Origin: an uncultured Acetatifactor sp.
GTDB taxonomy: Bacteria; Bacillota; Clostridia; Lachnospirales; Lachnospiraceae
Assembly (NCBI GenBank): GCA_910587555.1
Contig: CAJULV010000012.1
Span: 16,683-80,682, forward strand
DNA length: 64,000 bases
Reading direction: 5' to 3'
The notes below the pieces were generated by a model. The model worked only from the letters and a program-made list of their open reading frames with translations. It was not told the DNA's origin and ran no database searches. This document shows positions 1 through 7,046 of this stretch, piece by piece (positions within the stretch are counted from its first letter, which is position 1; every line of letters starts with the position of its first letter). The position numbers and the translations under genes are program-made.

Positions 1-355
1 GGAACCTGCTTTTACAGGAGATATAGTAGCCTCGCCGGCAGTCATTGCAGACACCGCATCCGGAGATATGGTATACGATAACCCGGTCGCCTTTTTTGAA
101 ACGTTTTAAGCCTTCTCCCTCTTCCACGATGATGCCGCAGGGTTCGTGGCCTGCAACCATGCCGGGGATATAGCCCTCCGGGCCTTTTCCCGTGTGTTCC
201 CTGTAGATGCACCGGATATCGCTGCCGCAGATGGTGGAAGCCTTCGTCTGAATGAGGACCTGTCCGTGACCCGGGGAGGGTACTTCGAAATCATGCAGTT
301 CTACGGTGCTGTTGCCCGGCAGGACGGCACCTTTCATCAACATTTTTACAGCCAT
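1..355 (-). CDS. Zinc-dependent alcohol dehydrogenase, N-terminal part (runs off the window)
   Basis: Only the first 118 codons are present; the gene continues past the left edge. The translated start MAVKMLMKGAVLPGN leads into the GroES-like fold of the medium-chain zinc dehydrogenases. ICGSD carries the first catalytic zinc ligand, GHE the second, and the structural zinc loop has four cysteines in CGVCNDCRRGYYISC. These proteins oxidise alcohols or polyols with NAD(P). The substrate cannot be told because the Rossmann half is missing. The ATG at 355 follows a GAGGAAA ribosome binding site; an internal Met at codon 5 is less likely. The AraC gene reads away from it. Confidence 0.9.
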   Translation of the reverse strand, partial: MAVKMLMKGAVLPGNSTVELHDFEVPSPGHGQVLIQTKASTICGSDIRCIYREHTGKGPEGYIPGMVAGHEPCGIIVEEGEGLKRFKKGDRVIVYHISGCGVCNDCRRGYYISCKSRF

Positions 356-402
356 GTGTTTCCTCGCTTTCCGTATGTTTTCCGTTTTTTGTTTCTGACT
401 CC

Positions 403-431
403 ATTATAGCGGAACACACGGACAAAATGAA
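403..431 (-). promoter_or_regulatory. Candidate promoter of the alcohol dehydrogenase gene
   Basis: On the minus strand a perfect TATAAT (403-408) is preceded 17 bases upstream by a weak TTCATT (426-431). It lies about 50 bases from the start codon. The poor -35 suggests an activator, possibly the AraC protein encoded next door, but that is inference. Confidence 0.4.
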
Positions 432-630
432 GGGGGATAGCTGTCATTTATGAGGAAAATATGTCGTGTTTTACTATCTTTTCCATTTGCAACAGCGGTA
501 TAATGGAAACGGCTGAGGACCTACAGGGGATATCTGGTTACTGCGGACATGTGGTTGACAGAAGGGAATGGTATTCTGTATAATTTCAAAAAGAAGGCAT
601 GGGGAGAATGGGCGGGAAGGGGAAACGGCA

Positions 631-1497
631 GTGAAGACATTGTATACAAATATGGATATCCATTTTACAATTGAAAATATTGCGGTTCACGCGCTGAATA
701 TCATTTTCGAGCGTTTTACGCGGACAATTCCCTCCCACAGCCACGGTGACGGCTGTTATGAAATCCATTATATCTCATCGGGATACGGAAAGCTGAATGC
801 GGCGGGGGTGTATTATGATATTGAACCGGGAACGCTCTATGTCACAGGTCCGCATATCGAACATGCCCAGACCCCCATTGCCTCGGATCCCATGCAGGAA
901 TATTGCGTATACCTAAAAACTGACAGTAATGTCAGGTTTGGGGAGGGAGATTCTGTGATGGGGACATTCCTGTCAAAGCCGTTCTGGTTCGGGAGAGATA
1001 CACAGGGGATTCAGGGGCTTATGAACCAGCTTTTCGAGGAGCTGGAACATTGTTATATCGGGTATCAGCATCAGGTGAGGCTGCTGCTGTCCCAACTGCT
1101 GATTTATGTGGTGCGCAATTATGGGCATCACCGGATTTCGCGAAGTTCTTTTACCAGAAGCAACCTGTCGGATTCCAAGTTTGTGATTATCGAAGAATAT
1201 TTTCTGTATGAGTATGCGGCACTTTCCCTTGACAGCCTTGCCGACAGGCTGAAAGTCAGTCCGAGGCAGGCACAGCGGTTTTTAGCGAGATATTACGGAA
1301 AAACGTTTCAGGAGAAGAAAGCGGAAGCCAGAATGTCAGCGGCTGCGATTCTGCTGATGGATAGGGAAAGAACGATAACAGCTGTAGCGGAGGAACTGGG
1401 ATACGCTTCATCGGAGCATTTTTCGGCCGCTTTCCGTCAATTTTACGGAATGAGTCCCAGGGAGTACAGGAAAGCGGCTCAGAGCGGAAATGTGTAA
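631..1497 (+). CDS. AraC-family transcriptional regulator
   Basis: A 288-residue regulator. The N-terminal half is a cupin-like ligand domain (IPSHSHGDGCYEIHYISSG). The C-terminal 100 residues hold two helix-turn-helix motifs, the second ending in the family hallmark YASSEHFSAAFRQFYGMSPREYR. I chose GTG at 631 because AAGGGG lies the right distance upstream; the longer in-frame ATG at 568 has its purine run too close and would add an unconserved, basic stretch. The fucosidase gene follows 80 bases downstream on the same strand with no terminator visible, so the two are probably co-transcribed and the regulator may answer to a fucosylated or related sugar. The ligand is not known. Confidence 0.88.
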   Translation: MKTLYTNMDIHFTIENIAVHALNIIFERFTRTIPSHSHGDGCYEIHYISSGYGKLNAAGVYYDIEPGTLYVTGPHIEHAQTPIASDPMQEYCVYLKTDSNVRFGEGDSVMGTFLSKPFWFGRDTQGIQGLMNQLFEELEHCYIGYQHQVRLLLSQLLIYVVRNYGHHRISRSSFTRSNLSDSKFVIIEEYFLYEYAALSLDSLADRLKVSPRQAQRFLARYYGKTFQEKKAEARMSAAAILLMDRERTITAVAEELGYASSEHFSAAFRQFYGMSPREYRKAAQSGNV

Positions 1498-1577
1498 TAT
1501 AAGGGCAATATAAACAGGAGGAGCTTCCGGAATTCAAAATATCCGGAGTACTCCAGAATACAAAGGAGGTACTTATC

Positions 1578-3248
1578 ATGAACACGAAAACCTGTCCACA
1601 GTCTGCCCCTGCTCATCCCAATGTAGATGAATCGGTGGCTGCCGACAATACGCTTGCCAGGGAGGCGGCCTCACGCAACCGCCCGGAAGCGCTGGAGTGG
1701 CTTCAGGATGCAGGAATGGGTCTGTTTATTCACTGGTCGCTGGATGTACAGCTGGGCTGTGTCATCAGCCATTCCCTGGTGGGGGCATCGGAAGCGTATA
1801 TATCCCGGTTTTATGAGGAGCTTCCCAAAACCCTGCATCCCCGGCGGTGGGATTTTGACCATTTGGCGGAGCTTGCCAGGCTGGCGGGATTCCGGTATGC
1901 GGTTTTGACCACCAAGCATCACAACGGCTTCTGCCTCTGGGACACCGAAACCACCGATTTTTCCATTATGAACACGCCATACGGGGAAGATTTGGTCAGG
2001 CAGTATACGGAAGCCTTCCGCCGGCGGGGAATCAAAGTGGGATTTTACTTTTCTCCGGAGGACTTCCGCTATCTTCGCAGCAGGGGGCTTCCCATCACCC
2101 GGACGCCCGGGACTCCGTATACCGAAGAGGTCCTGGACGGCTACAGGAAGCTCCTGACAGCACAGATGACCGAGCTGCTGACACGGTTCGGACCCGTGGA
2201 TGTGCTGTTTTTTGACGGCGGCGAGACATTTGCCGGAGCGGACGGTGTAAGCCTGCAACAGCACTGCATGAATGTTGCATGGGACCTGCAGCCTGAGGTG
2301 CTGATTACACGCGGGGCGATTCCCACCCCGGAGCAGCAGCTTCCCGGTGTGGGTGCGGATTTTGCCTGGGAGGGATGTATGACATTGGGGACGGCATGGC
2401 AGTATCAGCCTACCAATGAGTGCTATAAGACGGGGCTGCATTTGATCCGCCTGCTTGCCGAGACCAGGGCCAAGGGGGGAAGCCTGCTTCTGAATATCGC
2501 TCCGGATGCCGACGGGGAGCTGTGCCGGGAGCAGGAGGGGCTGGTGCGCGAACTGGCGCTATGGCACTTTATCAACGGTGAGTCCGTCCACGACGTCCGT
2601 CCCTGGATCATTACGAATGAGGGGGATACATGGCTTCTCCGGAAAAAAGACGGCAGCGCCCTTTATGCGGTGTTGTTCGGCATGAAGGAGTGGGAGCGGG
2701 GACAGCGCCGGGAACTTCTCCTAAAGTCGGTAAAAGCCGGGGCGGGCACGACGGTAGAGGTGCTGGGACAGAGCGGGGAGGAGACGGAGTACCGCCCTGA
2801 CCTGGATGCCGGGGCTTACTGGGAACAGCGCGACGAGGGGCTTTTCCTGTCGGTTATGCATGCCCAGCGCATTTACTGCGGTATTTCCTGGCGCAATCCT
2901 CTGGTGCTGAAGATTACGGATCCGCAGCCGGCGTTCCTGCCCATGGGAGTGCAGACGGTGCAGGAAGTACAGAGGGATAAGGGCGGCGCGGTTCTGGCAG
3001 CCTGCGTGGAGACGCTGGGAAGCTTTGAGGAAGCCGAGCTGTGGTTTGAATGGAGGGTATATCCGGGATTTGCCCTGTCGTCCTATGAAGAAGGCTGGCA
3101 GAGGCTTTCCGTGGGAAGGGTGACGGAAACGGGACGTTATGAGGCGGCGCTTTCCGGGCTTTCCGAGGGGATTACCTACCAGTACAGGGCAGCCGTGGGC
3201 AATGAGCAGAATGTCATGAAAGGCGAGCTGCAGCTTATGACGATGTAA
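1578..3248 (+). CDS. GH29 alpha-L-fucosidase-like glycoside hydrolase, cytoplasmic
   Basis: A 556-residue protein with the (beta/alpha)8 barrel of family GH29: GLFIHWSLDV near residue 50, TTKHHNGFCLWD near 110, and VDVLFFDGG, whose Asp213 sits where the GH29 nucleophile (usually in WFDGG) is found. The C-terminal third is beta-rich and ends in a fibronectin-like stretch. No signal peptide is present, so it should act inside the cell on imported fucosylated oligosaccharides or glycosides. The ribosome binding site AAAGGAGGT is strong. It follows an AraC regulator; no transporter or fucose catabolic gene is nearby. Fucosidase activity is inferred from family; other deoxy sugars or galactosides are possible in GH29. 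Confidence 0.88.
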   Translation: MNTKTCPQSAPAHPNVDESVAADNTLAREAASRNRPEALEWLQDAGMGLFIHWSLDVQLGCVISHSLVGASEAYISRFYEELPKTLHPRRWDFDHLAELARLAGFRYAVLTTKHHNGFCLWDTETTDFSIMNTPYGEDLVRQYTEAFRRRGIKVGFYFSPEDFRYLRSRGLPITRTPGTPYTEEVLDGYRKLLTAQMTELLTRFGPVDVLFFDGGETFAGADGVSLQQHCMNVAWDLQPEVLITRGAIPTPEQQLPGVGADFAWEGCMTLGTAWQYQPTNECYKTGLHLIRLLAETRAKGGSLLLNIAPDADGELCREQEGLVRELALWHFINGESVHDVRPWIITNEGDTWLLRKKDGSALYAVLFGMKEWERGQRRELLLKSVKAGAGTTVEVLGQSGEETEYRPDLDAGAYWEQRDEGLFLSVMHAQRIYCGISWRNPLVLKITDPQPAFLPMGVQTVQEVQRDKGGAVLAACVETLGSFEEAELWFEWRVYPGFALSSYEEGWQRLSVGRVTETGRYEAALSGLSEGITYQYRAAVGNEQNVMKGELQLMTM

Positions 3249-3306
3249 TCCATGCGGAACGGATGCCGGTACAGGCTGTTTTGGAAAAAAATAAATTCAA
3301 ATAAAA

Positions 3307-3348
3307 ATAAAGTGTGCCGCCGGACGGTATTCCGGTTGCACACTTTAT
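3307..3348. terminator. Bidirectional transcription terminator
   Basis: An 11-bp stem (3307-3317 with 3338-3348, core AAAGTGTGC/GCACACTTT) encloses a second small stem (CCGGA/TCCGG). A-rich and T-rich flanks allow it to work for both the fucosidase gene and the convergent lipoprotein gene. Confidence 0.75.
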
Positions 3349-3376
3349 CATAAATTTCGCTGTTTTTATGCCAGCC

Positions 3377-3793
3377 TTATTTCTTGAAGGTCATGGACAT
3401 GCCTTCTTCTTCCATGGTAATTACGCCGTCCTGCAGGGTAACAGTGGTGGTGGCGCCGTCGGCTTCCAGTGTGATATTGCTGCCGCTCTCTTTCCAGGTA
3501 CCTTCCATATTGGTATCGGTAGCACCGCCCATGGTGTCTGCAAGAGCAGACATGTCAAGCAGGAAGCTGCCGTCGGACTTTAAGTCCAGAGTAACCTTGA
3601 GTTCGTCTGCAGGTACGCCTGCCGTTTCAGCCAGCTGTTCCAGATCCATGGTCATACCGCCAATCGCAATTGTCTGGAGCGTGTAAGTACCGGCTGCATT
3701 GGAACTGCCCTTGTCGCCGCAGGCAACCAGCCCGATTATGCACACGAGGGCCAGAGCCAAACCTACCATTTTTGTCCATACGTTCTTTTTCAT
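3377..3793 (-). CDS. Small secreted lipoprotein, lipocalin-like
   Basis: A 138-residue protein with a classical lipoprotein signal peptide: KK at the N-terminus, a hydrophobic core and lipobox GLVAC, so Cys25 is the likely lipidated residue. The mature part (GTYTL..., SDGSFLLDMS, NMEGTWKESGSNITLEADG, VTLQDGVITMEEEGMSMTFKK) looks like the repeated beta hairpins of small lipocalin-like or DUF5640-type domains, which form a barrel on the outer face of the membrane. Similar single-domain lipoproteins are common in clostridia and have no assigned function. It is monocistronic, with its own promoter and a shared terminator. Confidence 0.8.
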   Translation of the reverse strand: MKKNVWTKMVGLALALVCIIGLVACGDKGSSNAAGTYTLQTIAIGGMTMDLEQLAETAGVPADELKVTLDLKSDGSFLLDMSALADTMGGATDTNMEGTWKESGSNITLEADGATTTVTLQDGVITMEEEGMSMTFKK

Positions 3794-3851
3794 TTTACAT
3801 CTCTCCTTTATTTCCTTTTATGTATTTCCTCCCTTGTGGGGGAACAAATAG

Positions 3852-3879
3852 ATTATAGCACCTTTTTTGGAGTTTTCAA
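3852..3879 (-). promoter_or_regulatory. Promoter of the small lipoprotein gene
   Basis: On the minus strand TTGAAA (3874-3879) and TATAAT (3852-3857) are separated by 16 bases and lie about 60 bases upstream of the ATG. Confidence 0.6.
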
Positions 3880-4045
3880 GTGATTTTATCAGTTCTTAAG
3901 ATTTCATAATGTTCTTTTATCGGTACAATTGGGCCGCCTGCAACGACGGCTATGGTGCCTTCAGGAGCGTATGTTTTCTGGTACTCACGGGAGAGGGTGT
4001 ACATCCGGATAACCGGCACGGCGGAACCCGTTTTGCGTATTCCGA

Positions 4046-4074
4046 TTGTTTTCTCTGCTGTCAGGTGTTATATT
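4046..4074 (+). promoter_or_regulatory. Candidate promoter of the bceRS-like operon
   Basis: TTGTTT (4046-4051), a 17-base spacer and TATATT (4069-4074). Transcription would start near 4081, giving a leader of about 120 bases with a hairpin (ACACC/GGTGT, about 4095-4131) and a small hairpin just before the ribosome binding site. Confidence 0.5.
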
Positions 4075-4172
4075 ATAGAAGGGGGATTGGGAATATGGAT
4101 TACACCAAAGCGGACAAGCCGGTGTATCCGGATGTTATGGGGAAGGAAACGGCAAAAGGCAAGTCCGTAAAG

Positions 4173-4197
4173 TCGCAAAGCGATTTAAATAAGGAGG
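4173..4197 (+). promoter_or_regulatory. Short hairpin plus ribosome binding site, matching the 3' end of the structured leader elements
   Basis: TCGC-AAA-GCGA (4173-4183), then TTTAAAT and AAGGAGG before the ATG at 4204. The same module, (R)TCGC-GCA-GCGA(Y) then TTWAAT(T) and AGGAGG, closes the larger elements at 22.6 and 33.9 kb. The upstream nested stems of those elements are not conserved here. It may set translation of the response regulator. Confidence 0.45.
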
Positions 4198-4203
4198 GCG
4201 GAA

Positions 4204-4875
4204 ATGTATCGTATCATGATTATAGAAGATGACTCTGCCATGGCAAATGCCATGAAAAAGCAGATTGAAGCCTGGGGAAACCAGGTGATGTGTGTCCGGG
4301 ATTTTCAGAATGTGATATCCGCGTTTACGGCTTATGACCCGCATCTGGTTCTGATGGACATTATGCTGCCTTTTTTTAACGGGTACCACTGGTGCAGTGA
4401 AATCCGCAGGATTTCCAATGTGCCGGTGGTGTTCATATCTTCGGCGGCCGACAACATGAACATTGTCATGGCCATGAGCATGGGCGGGGATGACTTTATA
4501 CCGAAGCCGGTGGATTTGGAAGTGTTGACGGCCAAGATACAGGCCGTGCTGCGCAGGGCGTATGATATGGCGGGTAAGGTTCCGCTGCTGGAGTACAGAG
4601 GGGCGATTCTGAATCTGAACAGTGCTTCCCTCACCTATCAGGGAGAACAGGTGGAGCTGACGAAGAATGAGTTCCGCATTCTCCAGACACTCCTTGAGAA
4701 CAAGGGAAAGGTGGTAAGCCGGGATACCCTGATGACAAAGCTGTGGCAGATGGATTCCTATGTGGAGGAAAATACCCTGACGGTGAATGTGGCCAGGCTC
4801 CGGAAGAAGCTGGAGAACGCGGGGCTTGCCAATTTTATAACCACCAGGGTGGGGAGCGGGTATATCGTCCTGTGA
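4204..4875 (+). CDS. OmpR-family response regulator, BceR-like
   Basis: A 223-residue two-domain regulator. The receiver domain has the acidic pair in IIEDD, phospho-acceptor Asp52 in VLMDIMLP and the conserved Lys in PKPVD. The C-terminal winged helix (about 125-223) has the OmpR signature ELTKNEFRILQTLLENKGKVVSRDTLM and RLRKKL. Receiver features such as MGGDDFIPKPVDLEVLTAKIQAVLRR and the kinase that follows place it with BceR-type regulators, which switch on ABC transporters that resist peptide antibiotics. The kinase gene begins 149 bases downstream and the transporter follows on the same strand. Confidence 0.9.
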   Translation: MYRIMIIEDDSAMANAMKKQIEAWGNQVMCVRDFQNVISAFTAYDPHLVLMDIMLPFFNGYHWCSEIRRISNVPVVFISSAADNMNIVMAMSMGGDDFIPKPVDLEVLTAKIQAVLRRAYDMAGKVPLLEYRGAILNLNSASLTYQGEQVELTKNEFRILQTLLENKGKVVSRDTLMTKLWQMDSYVEENTLTVNVARLRKKLENAGLANFITTRVGSGYIVL

Positions 4876-5024
4876 GGGCGGCTGCTGTTTCAGATGCCGG
4901 GAAAAGCGGCAGCAGGCGTCCTGGTCCGTGGTCCCGGTGGAACTGTATGTGAACTGTGCAGGTTCGGCAGGCATCCGATTCCTGTCCTGCGCAGAATGTT
5001 CGGGAATTATCGTGGGAGGCTATT

Positions 5025-6035
5025 ATGAGGGAAGAGAGATGGTATTCTATTTTGGGCAGTTTCCTTTGGCAGTACCGGATGACGGGAGTCGTGTTCGGTC
5101 TGTACACCGGGATTTTTGCCGGGATTTTTTCTTTATATAATATCGAAGCGGAAGCGGTGCTGTATGCGGCAGGGCTTTGCCTCCTGCTCACTGCCGTCCT
5201 GCTGGTTCCCGTTTTTTTCAAATATTGGAAAAAGCATAAAGAACGTCGAAGGATTCTTCAAAATGTGGAGATTTTGCTGGACCAGCTGCCGGAGCCGGAG
5301 AATCTGACAGAGGCGGATTACCAGGAAATGCTCAGGAAGCTGAAGGCTGTGTTTGACAGGAATCTCACTTCCTGGCAGAATGAGCGCAGGGAAAGCATGG
5401 ATTACTACACCACATGGGTGCATCAGATTAAAACGCCCATATCTGTCATGCGCATGACGCTGCAGGGGGAGGATACCAGAGAGAACCGGGAACTTCTGGC
5501 GGAGCTGTTCCGCATTGAACAGTATGTGGGGATGGCGCTGAACTGGCTGCGGCTGGGGAGCGATTCCACGGATTTTGTCTTTCAGGAATATGGGCTGGAT
5601 GCGATTGTCAGGAAGGCAATCCGTAAATATGCCCCCCTGTTTATCGGGAAAAGGGTGCGCCTGTATTACGATCCCACAGACGTTACCGTGCTGACGGACG
5701 AGAAATGGCTTCTTTTTATCATTGAGCAGCTGTTGTCCAACGCCGTGAAGTATACATGGGAGGGTTCGGTTTCGATAAGCGTTAAACCAAATAAAATATT
5801 ATGTATAGCCGATACCGGAATCGGGATTGCGCCGGAGGATGTACCCAGGATATTTGAGAAAGGGTTTACGGGATATAACGGCAGGGAGGACAGGAAGTCC
5901 ACCGGCCTTGGGCTGTATCTCTGCCGGATGACTGCGGACAGGCTTTCCCACAAGATCAGTGTGGAATCCGAGCCTGGCGTGGGGACCGCCGTTTCGCTGG
6001 ACCTGCATACGGAGCGGCTGGAGGTGGAAGACTGA
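5025..6035 (+). CDS. BceS-like (intramembrane-sensing) sensor histidine kinase
   Basis: A 336-residue kinase. Two transmembrane helices (about 19-38 and 44-65) are joined by only a few extracellular residues, the layout of intramembrane-sensing kinases that read the state of a partner ABC transporter instead of binding a ligand. His133 lies in YYTTWVHQIKTPISVMRM, the characteristic H box of the BceS group. ATP-binding motifs follow: LSNAVKYT (N box), IADTGIGIAPEDVPRIFEKGFTG (G1/F) and STGLGLYLCRMTADRL (G2). I chose ATG 5025 with GGGAGG upstream; the longer ORF start at 4956 adds a non-membrane stretch. It pairs with the upstream regulator. Confidence 0.9.
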   Translation: MREERWYSILGSFLWQYRMTGVVFGLYTGIFAGIFSLYNIEAEAVLYAAGLCLLLTAVLLVPVFFKYWKKHKERRRILQNVEILLDQLPEPENLTEADYQEMLRKLKAVFDRNLTSWQNERRESMDYYTTWVHQIKTPISVMRMTLQGEDTRENRELLAELFRIEQYVGMALNWLRLGSDSTDFVFQEYGLDAIVRKAIRKYAPLFIGKRVRLYYDPTDVTVLTDEKWLLFIIEQLLSNAVKYTWEGSVSISVKPNKILCIADTGIGIAPEDVPRIFEKGFTGYNGREDRKSTGLGLYLCRMTADRLSHKISVESEPGVGTAVSLDLHTERLEVED

Positions 6036-6102
6036 AAATGCATCCTGCGTCCGTTGGCTGATCGCAGCCGGATCGGCACATCGGCGCTCCAGGATACGGA
6101 AC

Positions 6103-6116
6103 TTACAAAAATGTCA
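6103..6116. promoter_or_regulatory. Candidate BceR-type operator
   Basis: TTACA-AAAA-TGTCA fits, with one mismatch, the TNACA-N4-TGTAA inverted repeat known for BceR-type regulators. It lies 55 bases upstream of TATAAT at 6171-6176 and about 165 bases ahead of the transporter ATPase gene, the usual position for an activated promoter. The match to the consensus is from memory; binding is inferred. Confidence 0.5.
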
Positions 6117-6117
6117 C

Positions 6118-6176
6118 ATAAAACAGCGGAATTGTCACCTGAATCGATGTCGGGAAATTCCGCTGTTTTATATAAT
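6118..6176 (+). promoter_or_regulatory. Inverted repeat and -10 box ahead of the BceAB-like transporter
   Basis: Two arms, AAAACAGCGGAATT near 6120-6133 and AATTCCGCTGTTTT near 6156-6169, can pair over about 14 bp, and TATAAT (6171-6176) follows at once. There is no good -35, consistent with activator-dependent transcription. The hairpin lacks a T-tract, so it is less likely to be a simple terminator for the kinase gene. Confidence 0.5.
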
Positions 6177-6281
6177 GTACCTGTAAACGATGAACGCAGC
6201 GGCAAAAACGGCATATACATGAGGGTGTGCCGAAGGCGCTTTGGGGTCCGCTGCGCAGTGATTTGAAACAGGAGGGATGAT

Positions 6282-7046
6282 ATGGCATTATTGGAGGCAC
6301 AAAGTCTTAAAAAGGTATACACCACACGCTTCGGCGGCAATCAGATACAGGCACTGTCCAAGGTATCTTTTACGGTGGAACAGGGGGAATATGTGGCAAT
6401 CATGGGGGAATCGGGCTCAGGTAAGACCACATTGCTGAATATACTGGCAGCTCTGGACCGGCCCACAGGCGGGCAGGTGATTCTGGGAGGAAAAAGCCTG
6501 TCCGGCGTGCGGGAGAAAGAACTGGCGGCATTCAGGCGGAATAACCTGGGATTTGTTTTCCAGGATTTCAACCTGCTGGACACATTTACCCTGCGGGATA
6601 ATATCTTCCTGCCGCTGGTGTTGGGCGGGAAGGAGTACAGGGAGATGGCGGAACGGCTGGAACCCATTGCCAGGAGGCTTGGCATCGGCGGCATCCTGGA
6701 CAAATTTCCCTATGAGGTCTCAGGCGGGCAGAAGCAGAGGGCGGCGGTGGCCAGGGCGCTGATAAGCCGCCCGCAGCTGGTGCTGGCGGATGAACCCACG
6801 GGCGCGCTGGATTCCAAAGCGGCGGATGGGCTGTTGGACATTTTTAACGAGATTAACATGGACGGACAGACCATTCTGATGGTGACACATTCCACAAAGG
6901 CGGCGAGCCGTGCGGGCAGAGTGATGTTTATCAAGGACGGGGAAGTTTTCCATCAGATTTACAGGGGAAACAACACCAATGAGCAGCTGTATCAGAAGAT
7001 TTCCGATACGCTGACCCTGTTGGCTACGGGGGGAGGTCAGGTATGA
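6282..7046 (+). CDS. BceA-like ABC transporter ATP-binding protein
   Basis: A 254-residue ATPase of the MacB/BceA type. Walker A is GESGSGKTT (residues 42-50), the signature is VSGGQKQR and Walker B is LVLADEPTGAL; a conserved Q loop lies in FVFQDFN. The substrate specificity is set by the partner permease, whose gene overlaps by 4 bases (ATGA). With the BceRS-like pair just upstream and a BceR-like box between them, the likely job is to protect cell-wall precursors from antimicrobial peptides such as bacitracin-like or lantibiotic compounds and to signal flux to the kinase. The exact peptide cannot be read from sequence. Confidence 0.93.
   Translation: MALLEAQSLKKVYTTRFGGNQIQALSKVSFTVEQGEYVAIMGESGSGKTTLLNILAALDRPTGGQVILGGKSLSGVREKELAAFRRNNLGFVFQDFNLLDTFTLRDNIFLPLVLGGKEYREMAERLEPIARRLGIGGILDKFPYEVSGGQKQRAAVARALISRPQLVLADEPTGALDSKAADGLLDIFNEINMDGQTILMVTHSTKAASRAGRVMFIKDGEVFHQIYRGNNTNEQLYQKISDTLTLLATGGGQV

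Noticed and set aside
3909..4232. 107-codon open frame before the BceR-like gene
   Set aside because: It overlaps the proposed promoter, has no ribosome binding site and shows no family motif.
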